This document shows, piece after piece, positions 27,973-36,338 of a stretch of DNA of 64,000 nucleotides. Where the stretch lies: NCBI GenBank assembly GCA_028768525.1, contig CP054837.1:1966001-2030000 (forward strand), given 5' to 3'. The stretch's first letter is position 1, and every line of letters begins with the position of its first letter. The notes beneath the pieces were generated by a model. The model made no database searches. It worked only from the letters and a program-made list of their open reading frames with translations, and had not been told where the DNA came from. The stretch comes from Desulfobacter sp. (GTDB lineage: Bacteria > Desulfobacterota > Desulfobacteria > Desulfobacterales > Desulfobacteraceae). A program made the translations under genes and the position numbers.

Positions 27973-28509
27973 ATGACTAAGAAGAAAAACATCCTGAACG
28001 ACCAGGATTTCAAACGGATCATCACCCGGATCGCCTATGAAATTATCGAGACCCATAAAGGGGTGCAGAACCTGGCCCTGGTGGGCATCCAGACCCGGGG
28101 AGATTATCTGGCCAAACGCCTGGCCGATCAGATCCGGGACATCGAAGGCAGCGACCTTCCCGTGGGCTCAATGGACATCAACATGTACCGGGACGACTGG
28201 ACCAAAATCAGCCACCAGCCCACGGTGCGCCCCTCAAAAATCCCCTTTTCCGTGGATGACAAAAATATCATCCTGGTGGACGACGTTCTCTACACCGGCA
28301 GGACCATCCGGGCGGCCATGGAATCCCTGATGGATTTCGGCCGGCCCGCCCGCATCGAACTGGCCATCCTGGTGGACCGGGGACACAGGGAACTGCCCAT
28401 CCAGGGCGATTACAAAGGCATCAGTGTCGATACCGACACCACGGACATGATCCATGTCCATGTCAAGGAACACGACGGCGACGATTGTGTATACAAGGAA
28501 CTGGTTTAA
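27973..28509 (+). CDS. pyrR: Bifunctional PyrR: pyr operon regulator / uracil phosphoribosyltransferase
   Basis: 178 residues from the ATG at 27973 (MTKKKNILNDQDFKRI); the open frame upstream adds 22 implausible residues. The PRPP motif is ILVDDVLYTGRTIRAA, with VGIQTRGDYLAKRLA near the N-terminus. No PyrR-binding attenuator is obvious nearby, so here it may act mainly as an enzyme. Confidence 0.94.
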   Translation: MTKKKNILNDQDFKRIITRIAYEIIETHKGVQNLALVGIQTRGDYLAKRLADQIRDIEGSDLPVGSMDINMYRDDWTKISHQPTVRPSKIPFSVDDKNIILVDDVLYTGRTIRAAMESLMDFGRPARIELAILVDRGHRELPIQGDYKGISVDTDTTDMIHVHVKEHDGDDCVYKELV

Positions 28510-28524
28510 CAGGATGAGAGGTAA

Positions 28525-29028
28525 ATGAGCACCCTACTGCATAAAAAATCCGGGCCCCGGGAACTGAAGATCGCCGTAATATCGGTGTCCACCACCCGGA
28601 AACTGGAAGAGGACAAAAGCGGATCATGGATCAAAAAACAGGCAAAAAAAGAAGGGCACGAGGTGGTGATCCACCAGGTGGTCACCGACGACATCACCGC
28701 CATCACTGAATTGCTCACCCATGTGGTGGACCGGGTCTGTCCCCATGCCGTGATCATGACCGGCGGCACAGGCCTGAGCCCCAAGGATGTCACCATAGAA
28801 GCGGTCCGCCCCATGTTTGACAAGGAACTGACCTCCTTCGGGCCGGTGTTTGCCCAGCTCAGCTTTGAAGAGATTGATTCCGCCGCCATCATGTCCCGGG
28901 CCACCGCAGGCATTGTCGGACAGACCGTGATTTTCTGCATGCCCGGCAGCATCAAAGCCTGTAAACTGGCATGTAATGCATTGATATTCCCCGAACTGAC
29001 CCACATCCTCAAACATATAAAGGAATAA
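28525..29028 (+). CDS. moaB: MoaB/MogA family molybdopterin adenylyltransferase-type protein
   Basis: 167 residues with the MPT-binding motif IMTGGTGLSPKDVTIEAV and the later GQTVIFCMPGSIKACKLA. Family members adenylylate molybdopterin before metal insertion. It is 15 bp after pyrR and 4 bp before the next gene, so cotranscribed. Confidence 0.92.
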   Translation: MSTLLHKKSGPRELKIAVISVSTTRKLEEDKSGSWIKKQAKKEGHEVVIHQVVTDDITAITELLTHVVDRVCPHAVIMTGGTGLSPKDVTIEAVRPMFDKELTSFGPVFAQLSFEEIDSAAIMSRATAGIVGQTVIFCMPGSIKACKLACNALIFPELTHILKHIKE

Positions 29029-29032
29029 CACC

Positions 29033-29437
29033 ATGAGCGAACTGACAACCTTCATCGAAGAGTGGAAAGACAACGAGACAAAAACCCGCCAGGCCTTTGT
29101 TGAACTGGTGGAACACCTGGAGGCCATGGCCGATACCACCCTGGACTTCAACGCCCGCCCCGGCGTCACCTATTCCCTGCGCCCCCGCCATGCCGCCCAG
29201 GACAAACGGCCGCTTTTCGGCATGGTGGACGTCATTGACGACGATCCCAATGAAAGATGGCTCTCGGTCTGCTTTTACGGAGAAATGATCACGGACCCGG
29301 ACGAAGCAGGTGACATGGTCCCGGAAGGCCTGCTGGGCGAAGATGCCCATTGCTTTGACCTTTACGAGTACGATGCCGACGATATGGCCTATATCAAGGC
29401 CCGCCTCACAGAGGCCCATGACAACGCCCCGGAATAG
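29033..29437 (+). CDS. Hypothetical acidic protein
   Basis: 134 residues, strongly acidic (DVIDDDPNERWLSV, YDADDMAYIKARL), no signal peptide or membrane segment. I recognise no domain; the layout suggests a small alpha/beta protein. Third gene of pyrR-moaB-orf and followed by a terminator. Confidence 0.75.
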   Translation: MSELTTFIEEWKDNETKTRQAFVELVEHLEAMADTTLDFNARPGVTYSLRPRHAAQDKRPLFGMVDVIDDDPNERWLSVCFYGEMITDPDEAGDMVPEGLLGEDAHCFDLYEYDADDMAYIKARLTEAHDNAPE

Positions 29438-29454
29438 GCCTTAGCCCCCCCAAA

Positions 29455-29485
29455 ACCGGGCCAAATACCGGCCCGGTATTTCTTT
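29455..29485 (+). terminator. Intrinsic terminator after the pyrR-moaB operon
   Basis: ACCGGGCC (29455-29462) pairs with GGCCCGGT (29470-29477), followed by ATTTCTTT. An alternative stem AATACCG/CGGTATT overlaps it. It could also stop the convergent HAD gene. Confidence 0.65.
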
Positions 29486-29496
29486 ACAATTGCCGG

Positions 29497-29898
29497 TCAG
29501 GAACCCATCCGGCCGGTATTCCGCTCCACCCGGATGGCCCTGTCATCGTAAAGGCGCTCCATATAGTAATCTTTGACATTGGTGATTTCCAGATCCGGCA
29601 GGCCGTTTTCCCTCAGCCAGGACCGTATTCTGGGAATCTGCGCCGGATCGCAGGCCCGGGCCGTGAAGATCTTGACCCGGATGCCGCTGTCCACCATGCG
29701 CCTGACATAGGCCACCATCTCAGGCACCGGGGGGCCGATGCGGTCCAGGGAGGAAGTCGAATCCCAGACCGCCAGGGTACCGTCCAGGTCCACCCCGAAC
29801 CAGGGGGGACCGGCAATCTCTTGTCTGGAAACGCCGGATTCCGGAACGGCATCCGCCGAGGATCCTGAAAATAGTTTTTTAAAAAAAGCGAACATCAA
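29497..29898 (-). CDS. Small HAD-superfamily hydrolase
   Basis: 133 residues. HAD motifs: I, DLDGTLAV with nucleophile and acid Asp; II, FTARA; late acidic motif YDDRAIRV. There is essentially no cap domain, so it probably acts on a macromolecular or small exposed phosphate. An N-terminal hydrophobic start (MMFAFFKKLFSG) is short and not a clear anchor. Lies 9 bp downstream of the YchF-like gene. Confidence 0.78.
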   Translation of the reverse strand: MMFAFFKKLFSGSSADAVPESGVSRQEIAGPPWFGVDLDGTLAVWDSTSSLDRIGPPVPEMVAYVRRMVDSGIRVKIFTARACDPAQIPRIRSWLRENGLPDLEITNVKDYYMERLYDDRAIRVERNTGRMGS

Positions 29899-29907
29899 AC
29901 GACTTTG

Positions 29908-30978
29908 TTAGACGGAAAACCGGATATTGAGGATGTCCCCGTCCTGGACCACGTAGTCCTTGCCTTCCACATAGAACTTGCCCGCCTTTTTGAGTTCTGC
30001 TTCCGACCCCAATTCCATGAGGTCGTCATACTTAAAGACCTCGGCCCGGATAAATCCCCGCTCCAGGTCCGAATGGATCACACCGGCCGCCGCAGGCGCC
30101 TTGGATGCCTCGCGGACCAGCCACTGCCGGACCTCATCTTTGCCCACGGTGAAAAAGGAGATCAGGCTCAGGGACTTGAGGCAAAGCCCGGTGAGGGTTT
30201 CAAGGGCTGTGGAGGTGATTCCCATGTCCGCCAGGAATTCCTGTTTTTCCTCTTCGCTGTCCAGCATGGCGATTTCCGACTCCACCTTGGCCGACACCGT
30301 CATGGCCTCAATGGAGAGGGCCTCGCAGCTCTCCTTGAATCTTCCCAGGAGTGCATCATCCCCCAGGTCTTCTTCGCCCACATTAACGGCAATAACCATT
30401 TTTTTCAGGGTGATAAAGGGATAAGATCGGATCATCTTATCCTCGTCTTCGGTGAGTTCCAGCTGGCGCAGCGGCTTTTCTTCCTCAAGGTGGGCCTGCA
30501 TCTTCTGCATCAGGGCCAGTTCTTTTTTCTGGTCCTCATCCTTGATTTTTTTGACCATGGCCTCCAGGCGCTCAATACGCTTTTCCACAAAAATCTGGTC
30601 ATGCATCACCAGTTCGGAGTTGACCATGTTAAAATCCCGCAGGGCATCCACCGAGCCGTCGGCATGGTAAACGGCCTCGTCCTCAAAGGCGCGGACCACA
30701 TGGCAGACCGCATCCATATCCGCAATATCCTTGAAAATATCACCCTTGGCGATGGTCTCGGCTTCCATCTTGGGCAGAAGCACCAGGTCCAGCCGGGCCC
30801 GTACCTCTTTGTTGGGTTCATACATTTTCACCAGGGCATTGAACCTGGAATCCAAAATGTCGGCGGTGCCGGGCACCGGCTTGAATGCCTTTGCCGGATC
30901 TGTGATTTCGTTGCCCGTGAGGATTTGAAACAATGTCTTTTTTCCGGTCTGGGGAAGCCCTATGATACCAACCTTCAT
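29908..30978 (-). CDS. YchF/Obg-like GTPase homologue with degenerate nucleotide motifs
   Basis: 356 residues with YchF layout: N-terminal G domain, coiled-coil insert (about 130-175), and C-terminal TGS-like domain (DUF933) with VHSDLERGFIRAEV. The G1 loop is GLPQTGKKT: the Ser/Thr that holds magnesium (position 14) is Lys. The G3 DxAG motif expected near residues 60-75 is absent (LDLVLLPKMEAE). The YchF-type NxxE base motif is NVGE. Nucleotide hydrolysis is therefore doubtful. It may be a paralogue; a canonical ychF could exist elsewhere. Confidence 0.8.
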   Translation of the reverse strand: MKVGIIGLPQTGKKTLFQILTGNEITDPAKAFKPVPGTADILDSRFNALVKMYEPNKEVRARLDLVLLPKMEAETIAKGDIFKDIADMDAVCHVVRAFEDEAVYHADGSVDALRDFNMVNSELVMHDQIFVEKRIERLEAMVKKIKDEDQKKELALMQKMQAHLEEEKPLRQLELTEDEDKMIRSYPFITLKKMVIAVNVGEEDLGDDALLGRFKESCEALSIEAMTVSAKVESEIAMLDSEEEKQEFLADMGITSTALETLTGLCLKSLSLISFFTVGKDEVRQWLVREASKAPAAAGVIHSDLERGFIRAEVFKYDDLMELGSEAELKKAGKFYVEGKDYVVQDGDILNIRFSV

Positions 30979-31093
30979 AATCGTTTTATTTTCCTTAGTT
31001 TTTACATTTTAAATTTACTTCATAGGAGAAATAATATATCAAATTTACTTATCAGTAGGACAGTATAAATGCAACTGCAAAGGAGATCCATGG

Positions 31094-32047
31094 TTGAACG
31101 ACAATGACTATCACCCGCCCCTGTTATTCGGCAACGGGCACATCCAGACCATCTACCCCGTACTTTTCAGAAAAATAAACGACGTCGGCTACACCCGGGA
31201 ACGCATCGCCACCCCGGACAATGATTTCCTGGACCTGGACTGGTCCAACATCAACGGCAACCGCCTGGCCGTCATCTCCCACGGCCTGGAAGGCAACACC
31301 ACCCGCAATTACGTCAAAGGCATGGTGAAGGCCGTGAACCTTGCCGGCTGGGACGCCCTGGCTTGGAATTACCGAGGGTGTTCTGGAGAGCCCAACAGAT
31401 TGTTGCGCTCCTACCACAACGGGGCCACATCGGATCTATCCCTGGTCATCAACCATGCCGCTGCCACGGGCCGGTACAGGGAAATCGCCCTTATCGGTTT
31501 CAGCCTTGGGGGCAACCTCACCCTGGTCCACCTGGGCAGGGATACGGTAAACCCCATTGTCTCCAAAGCCGTGGTTTTCTCTGTTCCCTGCGACCTTGAA
31601 GCCAGCGCCGCCGTCCTGGCCAAACCGGCCAACGCGCTTTACATGAAACGTTTCCTGCGCATGCTCCACCAGAAAATCAGGGACAAGATGGCAACCATGC
31701 CCCAGGCCATCGACGATTCGGGATACGAAAAAATAAAAAATTTCAAAACATTTGACGACCGGTACACCGCCCCCATCCACGGATTCAAGAATGCAGAGGA
31801 CTATTGGAGGAAATGCGCGTCCAAACAGTTCATCCCCCATATCAAGGTGCCCACACTCATTGTCAACGCCCAAAACGACCCCTTTCTGCCCAGAGAATGC
31901 TTTCCCGTGGCCGAAGCCGAATACAACCCCCATGTCAGCTTGAAGATCACGGGTTCCGGCGGCCATGTCGGCTTTATTGATTTTAACCGCGACGGGCTTT
32001 ACTGGTCGGAACAGAAGGCCATTGACGTTTTAAACGGCTATCTATAG
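31094..32047 (+). CDS. yheT: YheT-family alpha/beta hydrolase
   Basis: 317 residues. The start is TTG at 31094, 8 bp after AGGAG; the nearby ATG at 31090 is in another frame that stops after five codons. Family marks: FGNGHIQTIYP, HGLEGNTTRNYVKG, AWNYRGCSGEPN, nucleophile GFSLGGN, acid in NAQNDPFLP, and His in SGGHVGFI. Predicted esterase of unknown physiological substrate. Its last 6 bp overlap the convergent metallo-beta-lactamase gene. Confidence 0.9.
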   Translation: MNDNDYHPPLLFGNGHIQTIYPVLFRKINDVGYTRERIATPDNDFLDLDWSNINGNRLAVISHGLEGNTTRNYVKGMVKAVNLAGWDALAWNYRGCSGEPNRLLRSYHNGATSDLSLVINHAAATGRYREIALIGFSLGGNLTLVHLGRDTVNPIVSKAVVFSVPCDLEASAAVLAKPANALYMKRFLRMLHQKIRDKMATMPQAIDDSGYEKIKNFKTFDDRYTAPIHGFKNAEDYWRKCASKQFIPHIKVPTLIVNAQNDPFLPRECFPVAEAEYNPHVSLKITGSGGHVGFIDFNRDGLYWSEQKAIDVLNGYL

Positions 32048-32917
32048 TTCAATAGAAATACCGGAAAGCAGTTCTGCCGGCAGGATCCGGTCCTTGTTTG
32101 CGTCGTAATCAAGGCCGGCGGCATCACAGACAGGATCATGGGGAAAAATGAGAAGGGCACGGGCCTCCATGGCCCTGTCCAGGCACTTTTTCTTCTCGTC
32201 CACCAGCCCTTCCGGAAACCGGTCGAACCCCATGGTAATGGGCAGGTTGACCCAGGGATGGGCCGGGATGAGGTCCCCGGTAAAAACAAAGTTGCGGTGA
32301 CCTATCCGGATCCAGGAAACCAGCATCCCCGGGGTATGGCCGTGGCTTTCGGTAAACTCAATCTCAACCCCGTCCAGGTCCATCCGCTCACCGTCCCGGT
32401 ACAGGTCCAGCCGGCCTGTCTCTTTCAGCATCCCGGCCAGGCCGGGGATAAAGGAGGCACGGTCCCGGGAATGGGGGGTCATTGCCCGGTGAAAATGTGT
32501 CTCTCCCACAATGAGCCGGGCATTGGGGAACAATAATTCAAGGCCCTCCCGGCCAGCCTCCCAGGGTGCCAGCAGGCCGCCGGCATGATCGAAATGAAGG
32601 TGGGAGAGGACAATATGACTGATGTCCCTGTGGTCCAGCCCCTTTTCCGCCAGGGCATCCAGCAGGAGATGGCGTGAGTCGGAGATCTGGAACCGCTGCC
32701 TCATTTTCGGGTCAAGGTAGGCCCCGGCCCCGGTTTCAAAGAGGATATTATGGGACGGGGTCCTCACCAGCAGGGATTTAGAGGCGATATCAATCATATT
32801 CCGTCCGTCTGCCGGCATCCAGGACGCCCACAGCGCCTTGGGGGCGTTGCCGAACATGCTCCCCCCGTCCAGTTTCATTCCATTGCCGCTGAGAACAGTC
32901 AGAGTAATGTCAGGCAC
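32042..32917 (-). CDS. MBL-fold metallo-hydrolase
   Basis: 291 residues. Metal motifs: SHLHFDHAGG (HxHxDH), a distal His in ESHGHTPGM, Asp in FTGDLIPAH, and a final His in IFPHDP. Sequence style is close to the N-acyl-homoserine lactonase/alkylsulfatase-like group but substrate is not assignable. Confidence 0.88.
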   Translation of the reverse strand: MPDITLTVLSGNGMKLDGGSMFGNAPKALWASWMPADGRNMIDIASKSLLVRTPSHNILFETGAGAYLDPKMRQRFQISDSRHLLLDALAEKGLDHRDISHIVLSHLHFDHAGGLLAPWEAGREGLELLFPNARLIVGETHFHRAMTPHSRDRASFIPGLAGMLKETGRLDLYRDGERMDLDGVEIEFTESHGHTPGMLVSWIRIGHRNFVFTGDLIPAHPWVNLPITMGFDRFPEGLVDEKKKCLDRAMEARALLIFPHDPVCDAAGLDYDANKDRILPAELLSGISIEL

Positions 32918-32980
32918 CGCCGGACTCCTTTAATTTTCGCTTTCACGAATTCACTTTTCTGTCTGGTAGAAATTCCGGGA

Positions 32981-33283
32981 TCAAGGCAGGTTGATCCGGC
33001 GTTTGTCCGGATTGGGATGGGGACGGTAAAGCACGGCCACATGCCCGATCATGCCGGCCACATGGCAGGAAACCCGCTTGGAAATTTCTTCCACAAGAGC
33101 GGTTTTCACCTCTTTTTCCTTGTTGTCAATGAATTTGATTTTTATGAGTTCCGAAGCCGCCAGGGCGGTGTCGATCTCTTCCATCAGCGCGTCGGTCAGC
33201 CCTTTCTGCCCCACAAAGGCAGCCGGGTTCAGGTTATGGGCAAGGCCCCTCAAATGTTTGCGCTGAGATCCTTTTAATTCCAT
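32981..33283 (-). CDS. yhbY: YhbY-type CRM-domain RNA-binding protein
   Basis: 100 residues from the ATG at 33283. A CRM domain with LKGSQRKHLRGLAHNLNP, the GxxG-type loop VGQKGLTDAL and IKIKFIDNKEKE. Associates with pre-50S ribosomal particles in E. coli. Confidence 0.92.
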   Translation of the reverse strand: MELKGSQRKHLRGLAHNLNPAAFVGQKGLTDALMEEIDTALAASELIKIKFIDNKEKEVKTALVEEISKRVSCHVAGMIGHVAVLYRPHPNPDKRRINLP

Positions 33284-33438
33284 CACGTATTTTATCCTTC
33301 ACATATCAATTTAAATTCCGGCATCTTATCACAAAACACCCATAAAAAGAATTGCAATTTCACAAAAAACAATGTAGTGGTGCATAGAAACATGTATCTA
33401 TAAACAGAAACAAGTTCAATTTTCAGAAAGGAAAAGAC

Positions 33439-34338
33439 ATGAGGAAACGTTCTGCTGCATTACTGGCCCTGGTATTCATCCTGGCGCTGCCCCAGCTCCT
33501 GCTTGCAACGGGAAACAACCATTATACCAACGGCATCGAAGGGATAAAAGGGGGCAGCGTGCCGCCGCCGGGGGTCTACTACAAAATGTACAATGTGTTC
33601 TATACGGCCGACAGCTTAATGGATCAAAACGGAAATGACCTGAACAACGGATTTGAGGTTGATGTATTTGCCATGGCCAACCGCTTTGTTTGGGTGACAA
33701 AAACAAAAATCCTGGGGGGCGATTACTTCATGGACGCCACCATCCCCTTTGTCTACACCGATTTCAGCATATCCGCCGCCGGAATTTACGATGACGAATT
33801 CGGCCTGGGTGATATCTGTATTGAACCCTTCGGTATTGCCTGGCACGGCCCCAGGTTCGATGCTGCCATCAGCCAGGCCGTCTACCTGCCCACCGGCAGC
33901 TTTGACCCGGCAGAGCCGGCCTCCCCGGGCAAGGGATTCTGGACCAGCATGACCACCCTGGGCGGCACCCTCTACCTTGACACGGCAAAAACCCTATCCC
34001 TTTCCCTCCTCGCCCGGTATGAAATCCACTCGGACCAGGAAGACCGGGACTATACCCCGGGGGACGATTTCCATTTTGAATGGGGCATCGGCAAGGCCTT
34101 TGCCAAGGTATGGGAGGCAGGCATCTCAGGCTACTGCCAGTGGCAGGTCTCTGATGATTCCGGCGCTGCCGCGACCAATCCCGGCACCCATGACCAGATA
34201 TATGCCGCCGGGCCCGAAATCAGCGTATTCATCCCCACTTTCAAAATGTTCCTGTCCCTGCGCTCTTTGTTTGAATTTGAAACCGAAGACCGCTCCGAAG
34301 GAAACACAACGGTACTGACCCTTACAAAAATATTCTAA
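33439..34338 (+). CDS. Putative outer-membrane beta-barrel transporter (phenol MetA-pathway family, PF13557-like)
   Basis: 299 residues with a signal peptide (about 1-23, cleaved after LLA). Alternating beta-strand pattern and the family-typical openings NHYTNGIEGIKGGSVPPPGVYYKMYN and FGLGDICIEPFGIAWHGPRF-like segments; it ends with an aromatic C-terminal Phe (LTLTKIF) as outer-membrane proteins do. Monocistronic with AAAGGAAAAG upstream. Substrate unknown. Confidence 0.8.
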   Translation: MRKRSAALLALVFILALPQLLLATGNNHYTNGIEGIKGGSVPPPGVYYKMYNVFYTADSLMDQNGNDLNNGFEVDVFAMANRFVWVTKTKILGGDYFMDATIPFVYTDFSISAAGIYDDEFGLGDICIEPFGIAWHGPRFDAAISQAVYLPTGSFDPAEPASPGKGFWTSMTTLGGTLYLDTAKTLSLSLLARYEIHSDQEDRDYTPGDDFHFEWGIGKAFAKVWEAGISGYCQWQVSDDSGAAATNPGTHDQIYAAGPEISVFIPTFKMFLSLRSLFEFETEDRSEGNTTVLTLTKIF

Positions 34339-34348
34339 ACCGGACAGA

Positions 34349-34900
34349 TTACAGGCCGCCGGTATCTTCAACTTTTGGCCGGGGGCCTGTAATCCGGCAG
34401 AATTCGGCCTCCATGTCAATCCGGGCGGCCTTGATTTCCAAAACCGCTTCGTTCAGGGCCAGGCCGGCAGCCTCTGACTTCTGGGCCGGACAGAAATACC
34501 AGGTGCAGACAAAGGGGCGCCGGTCCCTTGGCAGCCGGCACCCGGCGGCCCCGAGGTGGGGGCACAGGTCCCCGGACTTGACAATCTGCCGGTCGGGCAT
34601 CCGGTCCGGGCCGCCATCAGGGCTGAAATACAGATACAGCAGGTCCCTGAAATCATACCAGATAACCGCCCGCTGGCAGCAGTTATCCGTGCAGCCGGGA
34701 CAGGTCCGGGCGCAGAGACTGTCCAGGTCCCCCGCCATCCGGTGAAACCGCATCTCTATCCTGCGGGCAAGGCTGCGGACCGGCCCCAGGTCATTGTACC
34801 TTTTGCTGTCAATGTATCCGAGAAAGTCCAACGCGGCTTTGAATTCCGCCCCGGATTGCCAGGGGATATTAAGACCTCCCATCCGCCGCCCCACAGTCAT
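34349..34900 (-). CDS. YkgJ-like cysteine-cluster protein
   Basis: 183 residues. Cysteine cluster CARTCPGCTDNCC ... DLCPHLGAAGCRL ... RPFVCTWYFC fits the YkgJ/CxxCxxxCC family, thought to bind zinc or an Fe-S cluster. It starts directly at the stop codon of the HD-GYP gene, so is cotranscribed with it. Function unknown. Confidence 0.78.
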   Translation of the reverse strand: MTVGRRMGGLNIPWQSGAEFKAALDFLGYIDSKRYNDLGPVRSLARRIEMRFHRMAGDLDSLCARTCPGCTDNCCQRAVIWYDFRDLLYLYFSPDGGPDRMPDRQIVKSGDLCPHLGAAGCRLPRDRRPFVCTWYFCPAQKSEAAGLALNEAVLEIKAARIDMEAEFCRITGPRPKVEDTGGL

Positions 34901-36127
34901 TTACAAAAGCCCTGAAAGGTCAAAGCTTTCGCTCCGGTTCATGGTTACAATAAACCGTTTGAGCAGTTCCAGGTCAAAGCAATGGGCCATGCCCTTATCC
35001 CTGAGGGTCACCCGGGCCTTGACCCGCTTGGCGGCCTCCGCCTCAAGCATCTCCCGCTCCCTCAGACGGCGCAGCTTTGCCTCGTAGTCATCCCGGACCA
35101 CCGTTTCCACCGGCGGCCGCCGGTTCTCCCGGACCTCGTCCTCAAATTGCTTCAAAGTCTCCAGGTAGGGATTTTCCCCTGCCATGATTTTCAACGCCTC
35201 AAAAGGGGTTTTGGCCGCTTTATATGAGCGCTTTGAGGTCAGGGCATCAAAGACATCAACGATGTGGCAAATCTTGGCCATGATGGGGATATCATCGCCT
35301 GAAAGGCCGCAGGGATAGCCGCTGCCGTCCTCATTCTCATGGTGGTAAAGAATGGTCTGCACGGCCCGCCGGGACAGGGGACTGTCAAAAAGCAGGCCGG
35401 CCCCATAGGCGGAATGGGACTGCATGAGAACATATTCCAGGTTATCCAGGCGGCCGGGTTTATTGATCACATTTCCCGGTATCTTGGTTTTACCCAGGTC
35501 ATGGAGAAAGCCCGCCACCGTGGCTTCCGTTATTAAATCCTGCATCTGTCCGGCATCAGGGTTTCCAAAAAGCGCCGGGTTGGCATTGATGAATACGGCG
35601 GTGAGCCACCCCACCTTGATGGAATGGGTATGGGTGTCGTAATCATGGTTGATGAGTCCGGCGATCCCGTTGAGGGATTTGATATCGGCAATAAAATGAA
35701 GGGCTCTGGACACCAGCTTCTCCACATTCTGAACCATGCTTTCCAGGTCCTCTTTTGAGGCGAACTGCCGGCTGAACGCCTCCTTGATCACCTCGGAAGA
35801 AGTGGCCACCAGGGTTTCGGTCTTCTGTTTGACGCTGATCTGTCCATGGTCCAGAATGAATTCAAGATTTTTCCTCAGATAGGCTCTGTAGGCCTCCGCC
35901 TCCCGCCGGTGGATGTAGACGACATCCCAGTTTCCGATCAACGCCAGCAGCCGTTCCCTTTCAATGGACCGGGTGTTCATGAGCAGGCACCGGAACCGGT
36001 ACTGCCCTTTTTTATGGGCCTGGCGTTCAAACAGGGAAAACTCCGCAAGGGACTCGGGATTAATGGACAGGGGATCAATGGTAAAAAAGGAACTGCCGTC
36101 ATCAAAATATTCGGTTGCCAATCCCAA
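34901..36127 (-). CDS. HD-GYP domain protein, likely cyclic-di-GMP phosphodiesterase
   Basis: 408 residues. Start is TTG at 36127 with AGGAG 9 bp upstream; there is no in-frame ATG in the N-terminal region. The N-terminal part (1-130) matches the degenerate domain often paired with HD-GYP. The HD-GYP domain (about 140-310) has FLHDLGKTKIPG and HHENEDGSGYP, with HD and GYP residues intact. A charged helical tail follows. Not a response regulator: no receiver domain. Confidence 0.9.
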   Translation of the reverse strand: MGLATEYFDDGSSFFTIDPLSINPESLAEFSLFERQAHKKGQYRFRCLLMNTRSIERERLLALIGNWDVVYIHRREAEAYRAYLRKNLEFILDHGQISVKQKTETLVATSSEVIKEAFSRQFASKEDLESMVQNVEKLVSRALHFIADIKSLNGIAGLINHDYDTHTHSIKVGWLTAVFINANPALFGNPDAGQMQDLITEATVAGFLHDLGKTKIPGNVINKPGRLDNLEYVLMQSHSAYGAGLLFDSPLSRRAVQTILYHHENEDGSGYPCGLSGDDIPIMAKICHIVDVFDALTSKRSYKAAKTPFEALKIMAGENPYLETLKQFEDEVRENRRPPVETVVRDDYEAKLRRLREREMLEAEAAKRVKARVTLRDKGMAHCFDLELLKRFIVTMNRSESFDLSGLL

Positions 36128-36338
36128 CGAAATATACTCCTTTTCCGGTCCCAGGACCCTGCGAATTTATAATTAAAGAATAAAGATAATAAAATTATTA
36201 CCAGACCCTAGCCGTTGTGTAAAGCAGGATTACTTTTGGCCATACGCATAACAGGCCGGCACATCTGTTTTTCGTGTGGACTCCCCTCCGGAAAAACGCT
36301 AAAATTCCATATACATTTCCAATGAATGAGGTGAACAA

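Noticed and set aside
31090..31107. ATG at 31090 as start of the yheT gene
   Set aside because: It is in a different frame that stops after five codons; the TTG at 31094 with AGGAG fits.
36128..36338. Cobalamin riboswitch or sigma-54 promoter for hgcAB
   Set aside because: No B12-box-like core; the GGCAC near 36262 has no matching -12 GC element at the right spacing.
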